A DNA stretch of 64,000 bases. It comes from JAFGJQ01 sp964495075. Lineage in GTDB: Bacteria; Planctomycetota; Phycisphaerae; UBA1845. The notes under the pieces were generated by a model, which was not told where the DNA came from, did no database searches, and saw nothing but the letters and a program-made list of their open reading frames with translations. Shown here piece after piece: positions 24,304 through 31,610 of the stretch. Positions within the stretch are counted from its first letter, which is position 1; the number at the start of each line of letters is the position of its first letter. The stretch lies in NCBI GenBank assembly GCA_964495075.1, contig CAZBUJ010000020.1:4710-68709 (forward strand), written 5' to 3'. Both the position numbers and the translations under genes were made by a program.

Positions 24304-25302
24304 GTGCCTAGCGGGTGCGTGACAGCACAGATGTTCATCGCAGGGCTGTTCGAGCGGCTGAGCCTGCGGTTCTCGGGCGTGACGGGATTCGATTTGTTCC
24401 GGATCGCCCTCGAGATGCTGCTGATCGGCACCGTCGTCTACTTCTCGCTTCGCTTCCTCCAGGGTACCCGCGGGGCCCGGCTCATGCGGTCGATCGGTTT
24501 GATCGTCGTGGTGAGCTTTCTGGTGGTTCGCCTGGCGGCGGCCAAACTCGAACTGGACCGCATCAACTACGTTTACCCCTATTTCCTCTGGGCGGTGTTC
24601 CTGATCACGCTGGTGGTGTTCCAGACGGAGCTGCGGCGCGGGTTGCTGTTGCTCGGCGCGGATTGGTGGTCACGTGCCTGGGCGGAGGAGGCCGAGCGCG
24701 TGGTGGAACCCATTGTGCAGGCTTGTGCGAGCCTGTCGAAGAAGAAGGTCGGCGCGTTGATCGCGTTGGAGCGAGGCGTTGGGGTGGCCGGCGTCGCGGA
24801 GACCGGGGTCGAACTCGACGCCAAGGTCTCGGCGGAACTGCTGGGTTCCCTGTTCTGGCCGGGTTCGGTGCTGCACGACATGGGGGTGATCATCCGGGAG
24901 GGCCGGATCGTGGCCGCCGGCTGCCAGTTCCCGCTGGCCGATTCCGATGATGTCGATCGCAGCCTGGGTAGTCGGCATCGGGCGGCGGTGGGCATGAGTC
25001 ACGAATCGGACGCGCTGGTGATTGTGGTCAGCGAGGAGACGGGGACCATCTCCGTGGCCGAACGTGGCCGGCTGCGGCGTTCCCTCACGCCAGAGACCTT
25101 GCGGCACATTCTGCTGTCGGGCCTGGCGCCGCGGTCGCCCGGCAAGGCCAGGGCGAGGCGGCGGCGGGCAGAGAAGGAGAAGTCGAGCGGATCGACCACG
25201 GCGCCGGCTGCCTCGCCCGGTGCGACGACGCCGGAGCCGGCGCTGCCGGCCGATGGCTCGAAAACGAACGTGCCGTTGCCCAAAGCGAAGGTAGGGACGT
25301 GA
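24304..25302 (+). CDS. cdaA: diadenylate cyclase, CdaA type
   Basis: CdaA makes cyclic di-AMP from two ATP at the cytoplasmic membrane. The 332-residue protein has three hydrophobic helices (about 32-50, 62-79 and 92-106) followed by a DAC domain (about 130-265). The RHR motif is intact (GSRHRAAVGMSHESDALVIVVSEETG, residues about 222-247). The metal/ATP motif, normally DGA in LHDGAVII, reads LHDMGVII (192-194). The C-terminal tail of about 60 residues is basic, then Pro/Ala-rich. The start is GTG 24304 or ATG 24331. A YbbR-domain gene follows directly, the known cdaA-cdaR arrangement. Confidence 0.9.
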   Translation: MPSGCVTAQMFIAGLFERLSLRFSGVTGFDLFRIALEMLLIGTVVYFSLRFLQGTRGARLMRSIGLIVVVSFLVVRLAAAKLELDRINYVYPYFLWAVFLITLVVFQTELRRGLLLLGADWWSRAWAEEAERVVEPIVQACASLSKKKVGALIALERGVGVAGVAETGVELDAKVSAELLGSLFWPGSVLHDMGVIIREGRIVAAGCQFPLADSDDVDRSLGSRHRAAVGMSHESDALVIVVSEETGTISVAERGRLRRSLTPETLRHILLSGLAPRSPGKARARRRRAEKEKSSGSTTAPAASPGATTPEPALPADGSKTNVPLPKAKVGT

Positions 25303-25303
25303 C

Positions 25304-26350
25304 GTGGGACAGATCAGGCTGCTCGCCATCACGGTCGGTTTGACAGTGCTGATCTGGGTTTTCGCGGATCAGCTTCTGCAGGAGTCGGATGTACTGCAAG
25401 TGAAGATCGTGCCCGTGGAGGGGGCTGGGGCGGACGTGGAGGTCCGGCCGGCGGATCCGCTTGCGTCGGCGTTTCGGGTGCGGGTCTCCGGCCCGCGAAA
25501 GGTCATCGCCAAGACGGTGCCGGGGCGGGTTTACACGGTCGAGCTTCCGATCGGTGCCGGCGACACCGGGCAGTTCGACGTGCCGGGCGAACACACCGTG
25601 ACGGAGCTGGCCCAGCGGTTGCAGCGGCTATCGGACCCGGCGTTGGCGCAGTTGATGATCGAGGAGGTCCAGCCGGACGCGCTTCGCGTCATTCTGGACC
25701 GCAAAGTGACGGTGACGATGCCGGTGCGGATCGTCGACGCGCACGAATTCGATTTCGCGGTCGAGCCCACGATCGAGCCGCCCGAGGTGGCGGTGACGAT
25801 CTCCGAGATGGCGTTGCACGGTCTGGGCCCGGATCGGCCGGGGATTCCACCGGATCGCTTGTTCGTCGGTCTGGCGGTGAGCCCGTTTCTCTCGAAGTAC
25901 CCCAAGGGCGACCTGTTTTCCCGGCCGGTGATGCTGGAGCCGCGGGTGGCCGGGCACAAGGTGGAGTTGAAGCCGCGCGAAGTCCGGCTGGTGGCCAAGC
26001 TTCGCGAGCGCCGGAAGGAGGCGACGGTCCCGGCGGTGCCGATCGTTTTTCAGGCCAGTCAGGCCGTTTTCAATCGTTACTTGATCGACCGTCGGGACAA
26101 CTACACGGTTCTCACGCAACCGGTGGTGATTCGCGGGGCGGAGGACGTGGTGGACAGTATTCTGTCGGGCCAGACCCGCATTTTTGGGACGGTGTTCCTG
26201 ACGACGCCGGACGCGGAGGATGTGGGGGCGTTCCGGCTCGTGTCGCCGGAATTCACGCTTCCACCCGGCGTCACGCTGGCCGAGCCCGCGGCCCCGGTGG
26301 AGTTCCGGCTCATGCCCGCCAAGACGCCGTCGGACTCGGGCGGCGGCTGA
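25304..26350 (+). CDS. YbbR-domain protein, CdaR-like regulator of CdaA
   Basis: CdaR proteins are anchored outside the membrane and modulate CdaA. GTG 25304 begins two bases after the cdaA stop. The 348-residue product has one N-terminal membrane helix (RLLAITVGLTVLIWVFADQ, 4-22) and a long extracytoplasmic part with repeated YbbR-like segments (PADPLASAFRVRVSGPRKVI near 50-70, VEPTIEPPEVAVTI near 150, PVVIRGAEDVVDSI near 275). The sequence is divergent, so the name rests on layout plus position after cdaA. Confidence 0.75.
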   Translation: MGQIRLLAITVGLTVLIWVFADQLLQESDVLQVKIVPVEGAGADVEVRPADPLASAFRVRVSGPRKVIAKTVPGRVYTVELPIGAGDTGQFDVPGEHTVTELAQRLQRLSDPALAQLMIEEVQPDALRVILDRKVTVTMPVRIVDAHEFDFAVEPTIEPPEVAVTISEMALHGLGPDRPGIPPDRLFVGLAVSPFLSKYPKGDLFSRPVMLEPRVAGHKVELKPREVRLVAKLRERRKEATVPAVPIVFQASQAVFNRYLIDRRDNYTVLTQPVVIRGAEDVVDSILSGQTRIFGTVFLTTPDAEDVGAFRLVSPEFTLPPGVTLAEPAAPVEFRLMPAKTPSDSGGG

Positions 26351-26410
26351 ACAATCCAGGCCGGCCCGGGCCGGCCCCGGGGCGGCACATCGCTTTTCGA
26401 TGCCGGCGCC

Positions 26411-26438
26411 TTGACACGTCGGTCGAAGAGGCTATCTT
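26411..26438 (+). promoter_or_regulatory. promoter of the 5S rRNA gene
   Basis: TTGACA (26411-26416), a 16-base spacer and TATCTT (26433-26438) sit immediately before the 5S gene. Transcription is expected to start near 26445, which coincides with the predicted mature 5' end. Confidence 0.8.
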
Positions 26439-26444
26439 ATGCGG

Positions 26445-26549
26445 TGCGGTGACAATGCGTGCAGGGTAACACCCGTTACCATTCCGAACACGGAAGTGAA
26501 GCCTGTACGGCCGAGGGTAGTCGAAAGGCGAGATTAGGTGATTGCCGCA
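26445..26549 (+). rRNA. rrf: 5S ribosomal RNA, short form
   Basis: The stretch carries the universal 5S core CCGAACACGGAAGTGAAGC at 26484-26502 (loop C/helix III) and the GGGTAGT and GCGAGATTAGG segments downstream. The ends pair as helix I: TGCGGTGA (26445-26452) with TTGCCGCA (26542-26549). The molecule is about 105 nt instead of about 120. The shortage is in helix IV, reduced to a mini-hairpin closed by GAAA near 26522-26527. Short 5S rRNAs are known from Planctomycetales. It has its own promoter and terminator and no 16S or 23S gene nearby. Confidence 0.93.
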
Positions 26550-26561
26550 TTATTTGAAAAG

Positions 26562-26582
26562 ACCCGCTTCGGCGGGTTTTTT
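26562..26582 (+). terminator. intrinsic terminator of the 5S rRNA gene
   Basis: ACCCGC (26562-26567) and GCGGGT (26572-26577) form a stem closed by a TTCG tetraloop, followed by six T residues (26577-26582). It lies 12 bases beyond the mature 5S end. The region 26583-26914 holds no supported gene. Confidence 0.92.
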
Positions 26583-26914
26583 CGTGCGCCGCGGCGGGTC
26601 GTTCGCGGGTGGCGTCGGTGGCTTTCGAGATCGCTTGCGCGCACGCCGTGCGGGCGCTGAAGCCTGGCCGGCCGTCCCCCCGCCGGCGCATGGCGGGCGA
26701 CGGGTCTCGGAGGCCTGGCCCGTTTCGAGCGGCGTTGATCTCGTTGCTTTGGAGGATGTGGATGGCCGTCGGCCCGCCCGCCTTCGCGGACGGCTGGTGT
26801 TCGGTCGTGGCACCCTTTGGCCTTGTCGATCGGGCGATTCTGGTGCGGCGCATTCGATGGGGTTAGGATGGGGTTGCGTGCTGGCGAACCGCGTTGACGT
26901 GGCAGGAGTGCGTG

Positions 26915-27010
26915 ATGATCGGAGCACTGACGACGATCGCCATAATACTGGGGATACTTTTCGGTTTGATGGGTAGCTTCACCGGCGCGTTGTTCGTCGC
27001 ATCCGGCTAG
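26915..27010 (+). CDS. 31-residue membrane microprotein
   Basis: ATG 26915 has AGGAG (26904-26908) six bases upstream and encodes MIGALTTIAIILGILFGLMG followed by SFTGALFVASG, almost entirely hydrophobic, a single membrane helix with glycine-rich ends. It lies between the 5S gene and the SDR gene. I do not recognise the family. The clear ribosome binding site and helix-like composition argue for a real gene. Confidence 0.55.
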   Translation: MIGALTTIAIILGILFGLMGSFTGALFVASG

Positions 27011-27105
27011 CGACGGGCGGCGGCGGAGGAACGCGGGCGCGGTACGGCTCCTTGCTGGTGCCGCGCATCGGCGTGCCGTTCGAAGGCACCGGCGCAGGAG
27101 GCCCC

Positions 27106-27807
27106 GTGTTGGATTCGAGAGTAGTGATTGTGACGGGTGCAGGCCGCGGCATCGGCCGGGCCACGTGCCGGCGGTTCGCGGCGGCGGGAGATCAGGTCGT
27201 GGCCGCGGCGAGGACGGCCGTCCAGCTTGAAGAGACCTGCGAGGCGGTGGAGCGCGAGGGTGGCGCGTGCATGGTCGTGGTATGTGACCTCGTTCGCCCG
27301 GACGAAGTGGGGGGGTTGATCGAGACGGCCCGCGAGGCGCTCGGTCGCGTGGATGTGCTGGTCAACAACGCCGGTGTGGCCGTCACCCGTCCCATCGACG
27401 AGATCGACGCGGATTCCTTCGCGCGGATGCAGGCGGTCAACGTGGACGCGGTGTTCCACGCGTGCCATGCGGTCTGGCCGATCATGCGGGAGCAGGGCGG
27501 GGGCGTGATCATCAACGTTTCGTCGATCGCGGCGTACGATCCGTTCCCCGGCTTCGGGACGTACGGGGCGTCCAAGGCGTGGGTCAACGCGTTCACCCGC
27601 GGGTTGGCGGAAGAAGGTCGTCCGCTGAACATCCGCGCGTTCGCGGTGGCGCCCGGGGCGGTGGACACGGAAATGATGCGGGCGGCGATTCCCGACTTCC
27701 CCGCCGACAAGGCGCTCGATCCCAGCGCCGTGGCGGAGATGATCTTCATGCTGGCGGAACCGGGCTGTGGTCCGGCGACGGGGCAGGTCATCACCGTCAA
27801 GAAGTAG
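27106..27807 (+). CDS. short-chain dehydrogenase/reductase
   Basis: A classical SDR oxidoreductase of 233 residues. The NAD(P)-binding TGAGRGIG motif is near residue 10 and the NNAG motif near 86. The catalytic tetrad follows, with Ser in NVSSIAAYD and the YxxxK pair in FGTYGASKAWVNAF. The start is GTG 27106, with AGGAGG at 27096-27101 (a TTG at 27109 is also possible). The C-terminus (TGQVITVKK) is short. The substrate is unknown. The sirtuin gene follows 62 bases downstream on the same strand. Confidence 0.88.
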   Translation: MLDSRVVIVTGAGRGIGRATCRRFAAAGDQVVAAARTAVQLEETCEAVEREGGACMVVVCDLVRPDEVGGLIETAREALGRVDVLVNNAGVAVTRPIDEIDADSFARMQAVNVDAVFHACHAVWPIMREQGGGVIINVSSIAAYDPFPGFGTYGASKAWVNAFTRGLAEEGRPLNIRAFAVAPGAVDTEMMRAAIPDFPADKALDPSAVAEMIFMLAEPGCGPATGQVITVKK

Positions 27808-27869
27808 GTCGATCCGGCCCCGCGGGGGACGGATTGGTGCCAACTGTTTGACACTTTCTGGGCGATGGC

Positions 27870-28613
27870 ATGACGGACGTACTGGGCGCGTTGATTGACG
27901 GGGCGGCGACGCGGCTTCGCGGCGCCGGTGCGGTGTGCTGCATGACGGGTGCCGGGGTGTCGGCGGAGAGCGGGGTACCGACGTTTCGCGGTGCGGGCGG
28001 TTTGTGGGAAGGGCGGCGGGCGGAGTCGCTCGCCACTCCGGAGGCGTTTGCCGCCGATCCGGACGACGTGTGGCGATTCTATCTGTGGCGTCGCCGCGTG
28101 CTGGCCGGGTGCAAGCCGAATCCCGGGCATTACGCTCTGGCCGAACTGGAGCGGCTCGTTTCAGACTTCACACTGGTGACGCAGAACGTGGACGGCCTGC
28201 ACCCCCGGGCGGGCAGTCGCAACGTGCTGGCCCTGCACGGCGACATCTGGATCGACCGGTGCACGCGCTGCGGGTACGAGTCGCGGGCGGCGGGCGAGGA
28301 CTTCGAAACCGTTCCCCATTGCCGGAAGTGCCGGGCCATGGCGCGGCCGGGCGTCGTCTGGTTCGGTGAGATGCTGCCCATGGACGTGCTGGAAGGGGCC
28401 CAGCAGGCATGCGCCCGCTGTGCGGTGATGCTGGTCGTGGGCACCAGTTCGGTGGTCCAGCCGGCAGCGTCCCTGGCAGACTGGGCGCGGGACAACGGGG
28501 CGGCCGTCATCGAGGTCAATCCGAAGGCCACTCCACTGACCGCGGCGGCGGACCTGGCGATTCCCGGTCCGTCCGGCGAAATCCTCCCGGCGATTGTCGA
28601 GCGATTGCAATGA
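27870..28613 (+). CDS. NAD-dependent protein deacylase, Sir2 family
   Basis: Sirtuins remove acyl groups from lysines using NAD. The 247-residue protein has TGAGVSAESGVPTFR (26-40), TQNVDGLH (104-111), the catalytic His123 in LALHGDIW, a four-cysteine zinc site (131, 134, 151, 154) and VVGTSSVVQPAA. Residues Y71 and R74 in WRFYLWRRR match the Tyr/Arg pair that lets CobB and SIRT5 accept succinyl or malonyl groups, so it is probably a class III-type desuccinylase/deacetylase. Confidence 0.9.
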   Translation: MTDVLGALIDGAATRLRGAGAVCCMTGAGVSAESGVPTFRGAGGLWEGRRAESLATPEAFAADPDDVWRFYLWRRRVLAGCKPNPGHYALAELERLVSDFTLVTQNVDGLHPRAGSRNVLALHGDIWIDRCTRCGYESRAAGEDFETVPHCRKCRAMARPGVVWFGEMLPMDVLEGAQQACARCAVMLVVGTSSVVQPAASLADWARDNGAAVIEVNPKATPLTAAADLAIPGPSGEILPAIVERLQ

Positions 28614-28649
28614 GGCGGGCGGGACCGCCACGGCGGCGGGCTGCGCCGC

Positions 28650-30455
28650 TCAGTTGACCTTGGCGACGACGAGGGTCTGGTCGTCGGTCTTGTCGGCCAG
28701 TCCGGCGAAGCGACGTACGTCCCAGAGCAACTGCTGGGCGATGCGGGGCGCGACCAGATCCCGGTGGCGGCGAAGGGACGAAATGACCCGTTCGCGCCCG
28801 TATGCTTCCTCGTCGAAGTTCATGGCCTCCGTCACGCCGTCGGTGAACATGACGAGGATGTCCCCGGACCGCAGATCGACGACGTCCATCTGGTAGGACT
28901 CGCCCGGGTCGATGCCGAGCACCATGCCGCCGGTGCGCAGCCGGAAGATGTCGTCACCGCGGAGCAGCAGGGGCGGTTCGTGTCCCGCGTTGCAGTAGGT
29001 CAGCTGCGATCCGTCGGCCCGGAACACCCCGTAAAACAGCGTCACGAACTCGCTGATCAGCGTGTCGCGGTGCAAACCACGATTGACGCGGCCCATGATG
29101 TCATTGATGTCGAAGATGCTGTCCGCGTGAGCCCGGAGCCCGGTCCGCACGGATGCCATGAGCAGGGCGGCCGGGATGCCTTTGCCGACTACGTCGGCGA
29201 TGCAGAGGCCAAGATTGCCCTCCGGCAGGTCGATGAAGTCGTAGAAATCGCCGCTGACTTCGAGTCGCGGATCGTATACCGCACCGAAGGTGATGCGACG
29301 ATGGGCCGGCAGCGGTGAGATCATCCGTTGCTGAATCTCGGCGGCGTGCGCGAGTTGTCGGCGGTAGCGTTCGTTGGCCCGGCGCTGATCGTACAGGCGA
29401 GTGTGCGTGATGGCGCCCGCGATCTGCGAGCCGATGGCCTGGAGCAGCCCGGTCTCCAGGCTGGAGAAGTGCTGGACGTGATCGCTGTAGATCCGGAGCA
29501 CGCCGACCGCGTCGCCCCGGTAGGCGATGGGCACGCACAGGCAACTGACGAGCCCTTCGCGGCGAAGGGCGTCCGGGTATTGCACCCGCGGATCGGTCCC
29601 CACGTCTTCGATGTAGACGGTTTCTCCCCCCAGCGCTGTCCGGTCGACGGGGCTGTCGGCCACGGTCACCGTGCCTTTGGCGAGGTACTCCGGCGACAGG
29701 TTGTGGGCGGCCTGCAGAACGAGTTCGTTGGTGTCTTCGGCGATCAGTCGGAGGGCGGCCGCCTTGACGTTCATGACGCGGCAGACGTGGGCGGCGGTCT
29801 GGTTGAGGATGTCGCGCAGGTCGCCGGTGCCGGCCAGCAAACCGGTGACGTCACAGATGGTACTGATTTCTTTCAGCCGCAGCCGGATTTCGTAGCGTTG
29901 CTCGCAGAGGGTGGTGATGATCCGGGCAAGCACGTGCGGCAGCCGGGTCGCGGATTCGGTGCGGTACGTGGGCTCGCGGAGCAGGGCGTCGCGCAGTTGC
30001 TCCGGGTCGAGGCGATAACGGGCGGCGATGTCGGCGACTCGCTCGTCGGAGATGATCGGCTCCGGCATGCCGCCGGCGGCGACGATGCCAAGCCGTTGTC
30101 CAAGCCCCTCGATGGGGGCGGTGAGCAGGTTCATGCCGAGGTCGCATGCGGCCGGTGGGGGTTGGCCCGGGTCAGACTCGCCGATCGCGCGTACGGCGGC
30201 CGCCACGCACTCGGTACACAGCTCCCGCTGGGCGTCGGCGAGGTTGCAGCCGGGGGTAGCGCAGGAGGGCCGGGTGATCCGCCGGCCGTCCCGGTCGAGG
30301 ATCTGGATCGACAGCCGGCCGAGCGACGCGAAGCTGTCCTGCAGATCCTGCAGCAGGGAGACGTCGACGAAGTCGACGAGGCGCACAGGGGCGCTGGTGC
30401 GTGGCCCGCCAGAGTTGCCGTGAGCGTTCGGCCTGGGTTTCGAGTCGGTAGGCAT
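28650..30455 (-). CDS. PocR-GAF-SpoIIE serine phosphatase
   Basis: The 601-residue signalling protein has three parts. An N-terminal PocR-type sensor (about 25-170) has the Cys-rich stretch CATPGCNLADAQRELCTEC. A GAF domain (about 205-360) contains CLCVPIAYRGDAVGVLRIYS. A PP2C/SpoIIE phosphatase domain (about 385-600) keeps the metal-binding Asp residues in SGDFYDFI, CIADVVGKG, MFTDGVTEA and KTDDQT. Such proteins dephosphorylate anti-anti-sigma factors, but no STAS or anti-sigma gene is in the window. The 417 bases between this gene and the divergent lipoprotein gene hold no clear promoter. Confidence 0.88.
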   Translation of the reverse strand: MPTDSKPRPNAHGNSGGPRTSAPVRLVDFVDVSLLQDLQDSFASLGRLSIQILDRDGRRITRPSCATPGCNLADAQRELCTECVAAAVRAIGESDPGQPPPAACDLGMNLLTAPIEGLGQRLGIVAAGGMPEPIISDERVADIAARYRLDPEQLRDALLREPTYRTESATRLPHVLARIITTLCEQRYEIRLRLKEISTICDVTGLLAGTGDLRDILNQTAAHVCRVMNVKAAALRLIAEDTNELVLQAAHNLSPEYLAKGTVTVADSPVDRTALGGETVYIEDVGTDPRVQYPDALRREGLVSCLCVPIAYRGDAVGVLRIYSDHVQHFSSLETGLLQAIGSQIAGAITHTRLYDQRRANERYRRQLAHAAEIQQRMISPLPAHRRITFGAVYDPRLEVSGDFYDFIDLPEGNLGLCIADVVGKGIPAALLMASVRTGLRAHADSIFDINDIMGRVNRGLHRDTLISEFVTLFYGVFRADGSQLTYCNAGHEPPLLLRGDDIFRLRTGGMVLGIDPGESYQMDVVDLRSGDILVMFTDGVTEAMNFDEEAYGRERVISSLRRHRDLVAPRIAQQLLWDVRRFAGLADKTDDQTLVVAKVN

Positions 30456-30872
30456 GGGTGGCCGATCGTCCAGGACGCCTCCCTGCGTCGTTTGGTGCGT
30501 CCGTCGCTACAGCACAACGAACGGCTTTGACTCCCCGCCCGGAGATCATAGCGGGAAACCACGTTCCCGCAATGTGGGCGCAGGGGGACGGACGGCCGGA
30601 GCCGGGAGGGGACCTGTGAGGCCCGGCCGGCCGCTTCTTCGATCCCCGGCCCGTCCGAGACCGAGTTGAGCGGGACGCCTCGTGTGGAGGGCATCTCCCG
30701 ATGGGCCCGGCTCGGGCGGCGCGGCGGACGCTGCCCCCGGTCCATGCGGCGGTCGGCGTCCTGTGCCGGAGCGTCCGGTTGGTGCCATTTGGTGATTTCA
30801 CCTGGCGTCGGTTGCGGTTGTCTGGTACAGGGCCGGTGTGTCCGATTGACTACCAGCCGAGGCGCCATTCGG

Positions 30873-31418
30873 ATGAGCAGGAGACGATCCGCGAAGCTGA
30901 TGCTGTTGCCGGTTGTTTCGGCCGGGCTGGTGCTCTCAGGTTGCGGTCAGCCGAGTCGAATGCCCTTGGCCCGGTCGGTGCTTTCTGGTCCGGCCCGGCT
31001 GGTCTGGTGGTACGTTGATTTCGAGAATGACGTACGCCCGCCCGTCGTTGGCGTTGAAATAGCACTCGAGGGGTCGCGGACGGAGCAGTGGATTCTCGCG
31101 CGCAATGGGATTCGGCGCTATCGCTTTGATGGCGGTAACCAGGTGTACGCCGGTCTTCCGATGCCCGCATGGTCCACGTGCAATGACTTTGAGTTCGTCC
31201 GGAACTGGCTGACCTATTACCTGCCGCACAGGGTCCGGTCCCCGCTGCCTCTGGAGGCGGTCGCCGGACTGAGCACCATGGCCGACGTCGTCCGATTGAT
31301 GCAAGTCCATTGGCCGGAGCAGATGGTCTCGCCGCCCCGGGGAATGACCTCGCATGCCGTGGCCGAGCAGACCGACCAGTTCCGGCACGGCCTGTCCGAG
31401 CTGCTCAAGGCCCTGTAG
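30873..31418 (+). CDS. putative lipoprotein, unknown function
   Basis: ATG 30873 gives 181 residues beginning MSRRRSAKLMLLPVVSAGLV, with an LSGC lipobox (Cys about residue 24). The mature part is mixed polar and hydrophobic (WWYVDFENDVRPPVVGVEIA; FEFVRNWLTYYLPHRV), with no domain I recognise. It reads toward the efflux operon, which is transcribed in the opposite direction. The longer upstream open frame has no signal peptide. Confidence 0.65.
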   Translation: MSRRRSAKLMLLPVVSAGLVLSGCGQPSRMPLARSVLSGPARLVWWYVDFENDVRPPVVGVEIALEGSRTEQWILARNGIRRYRFDGGNQVYAGLPMPAWSTCNDFEFVRNWLTYYLPHRVRSPLPLEAVAGLSTMADVVRLMQVHWPEQMVSPPRGMTSHAVAEQTDQFRHGLSELLKAL

Positions 31419-31472
31419 CCGGCTTGCCCGGAAACACCCTCGTCGACGATGTCCGTCCCCGTCGGTCGATGA

Positions 31473-31559
31473 CTACGCGCCCGCCGATGTGCTGAGCAGC
31501 CCGAAAATGAAACTCAGAAACTGGGCGAAGAATATCGTGAACAGGTCATAGAATCGCAT
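31473..31559 (-). CDS. 28-residue membrane microprotein at the end of the efflux operon
   Basis: ATG at 31559 on the - strand is preceded by AGGAGA about seven bases upstream. It encodes MRFYDLFTIFFAQFLSFIFG and then LLSTSAGA, one very hydrophobic helix. It starts 52 bases after the stop of the CusA-like pump on the same strand, so it is probably cotranscribed. Small membrane subunits of RND pumps exist (AcrZ with AcrB), which makes a role as a pump accessory possible, but the sequence is not AcrZ-like to my eye. Confidence 0.5.
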   Translation of the reverse strand: MRFYDLFTIFFAQFLSFIFGLLSTSAGA

Positions 31560-31610
31560 CGCACGTCTCCTGTCAGGTCACCTCGATTGTGAACGTCATT
31601 CGCCCCGGAC

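Noticed and set aside
28764..30530. Long + strand frames antisense to the SpoIIE phosphatase
   Set aside because: The phosphatase has complete PocR, GAF and PP2C motifs; the antisense frames carry none.
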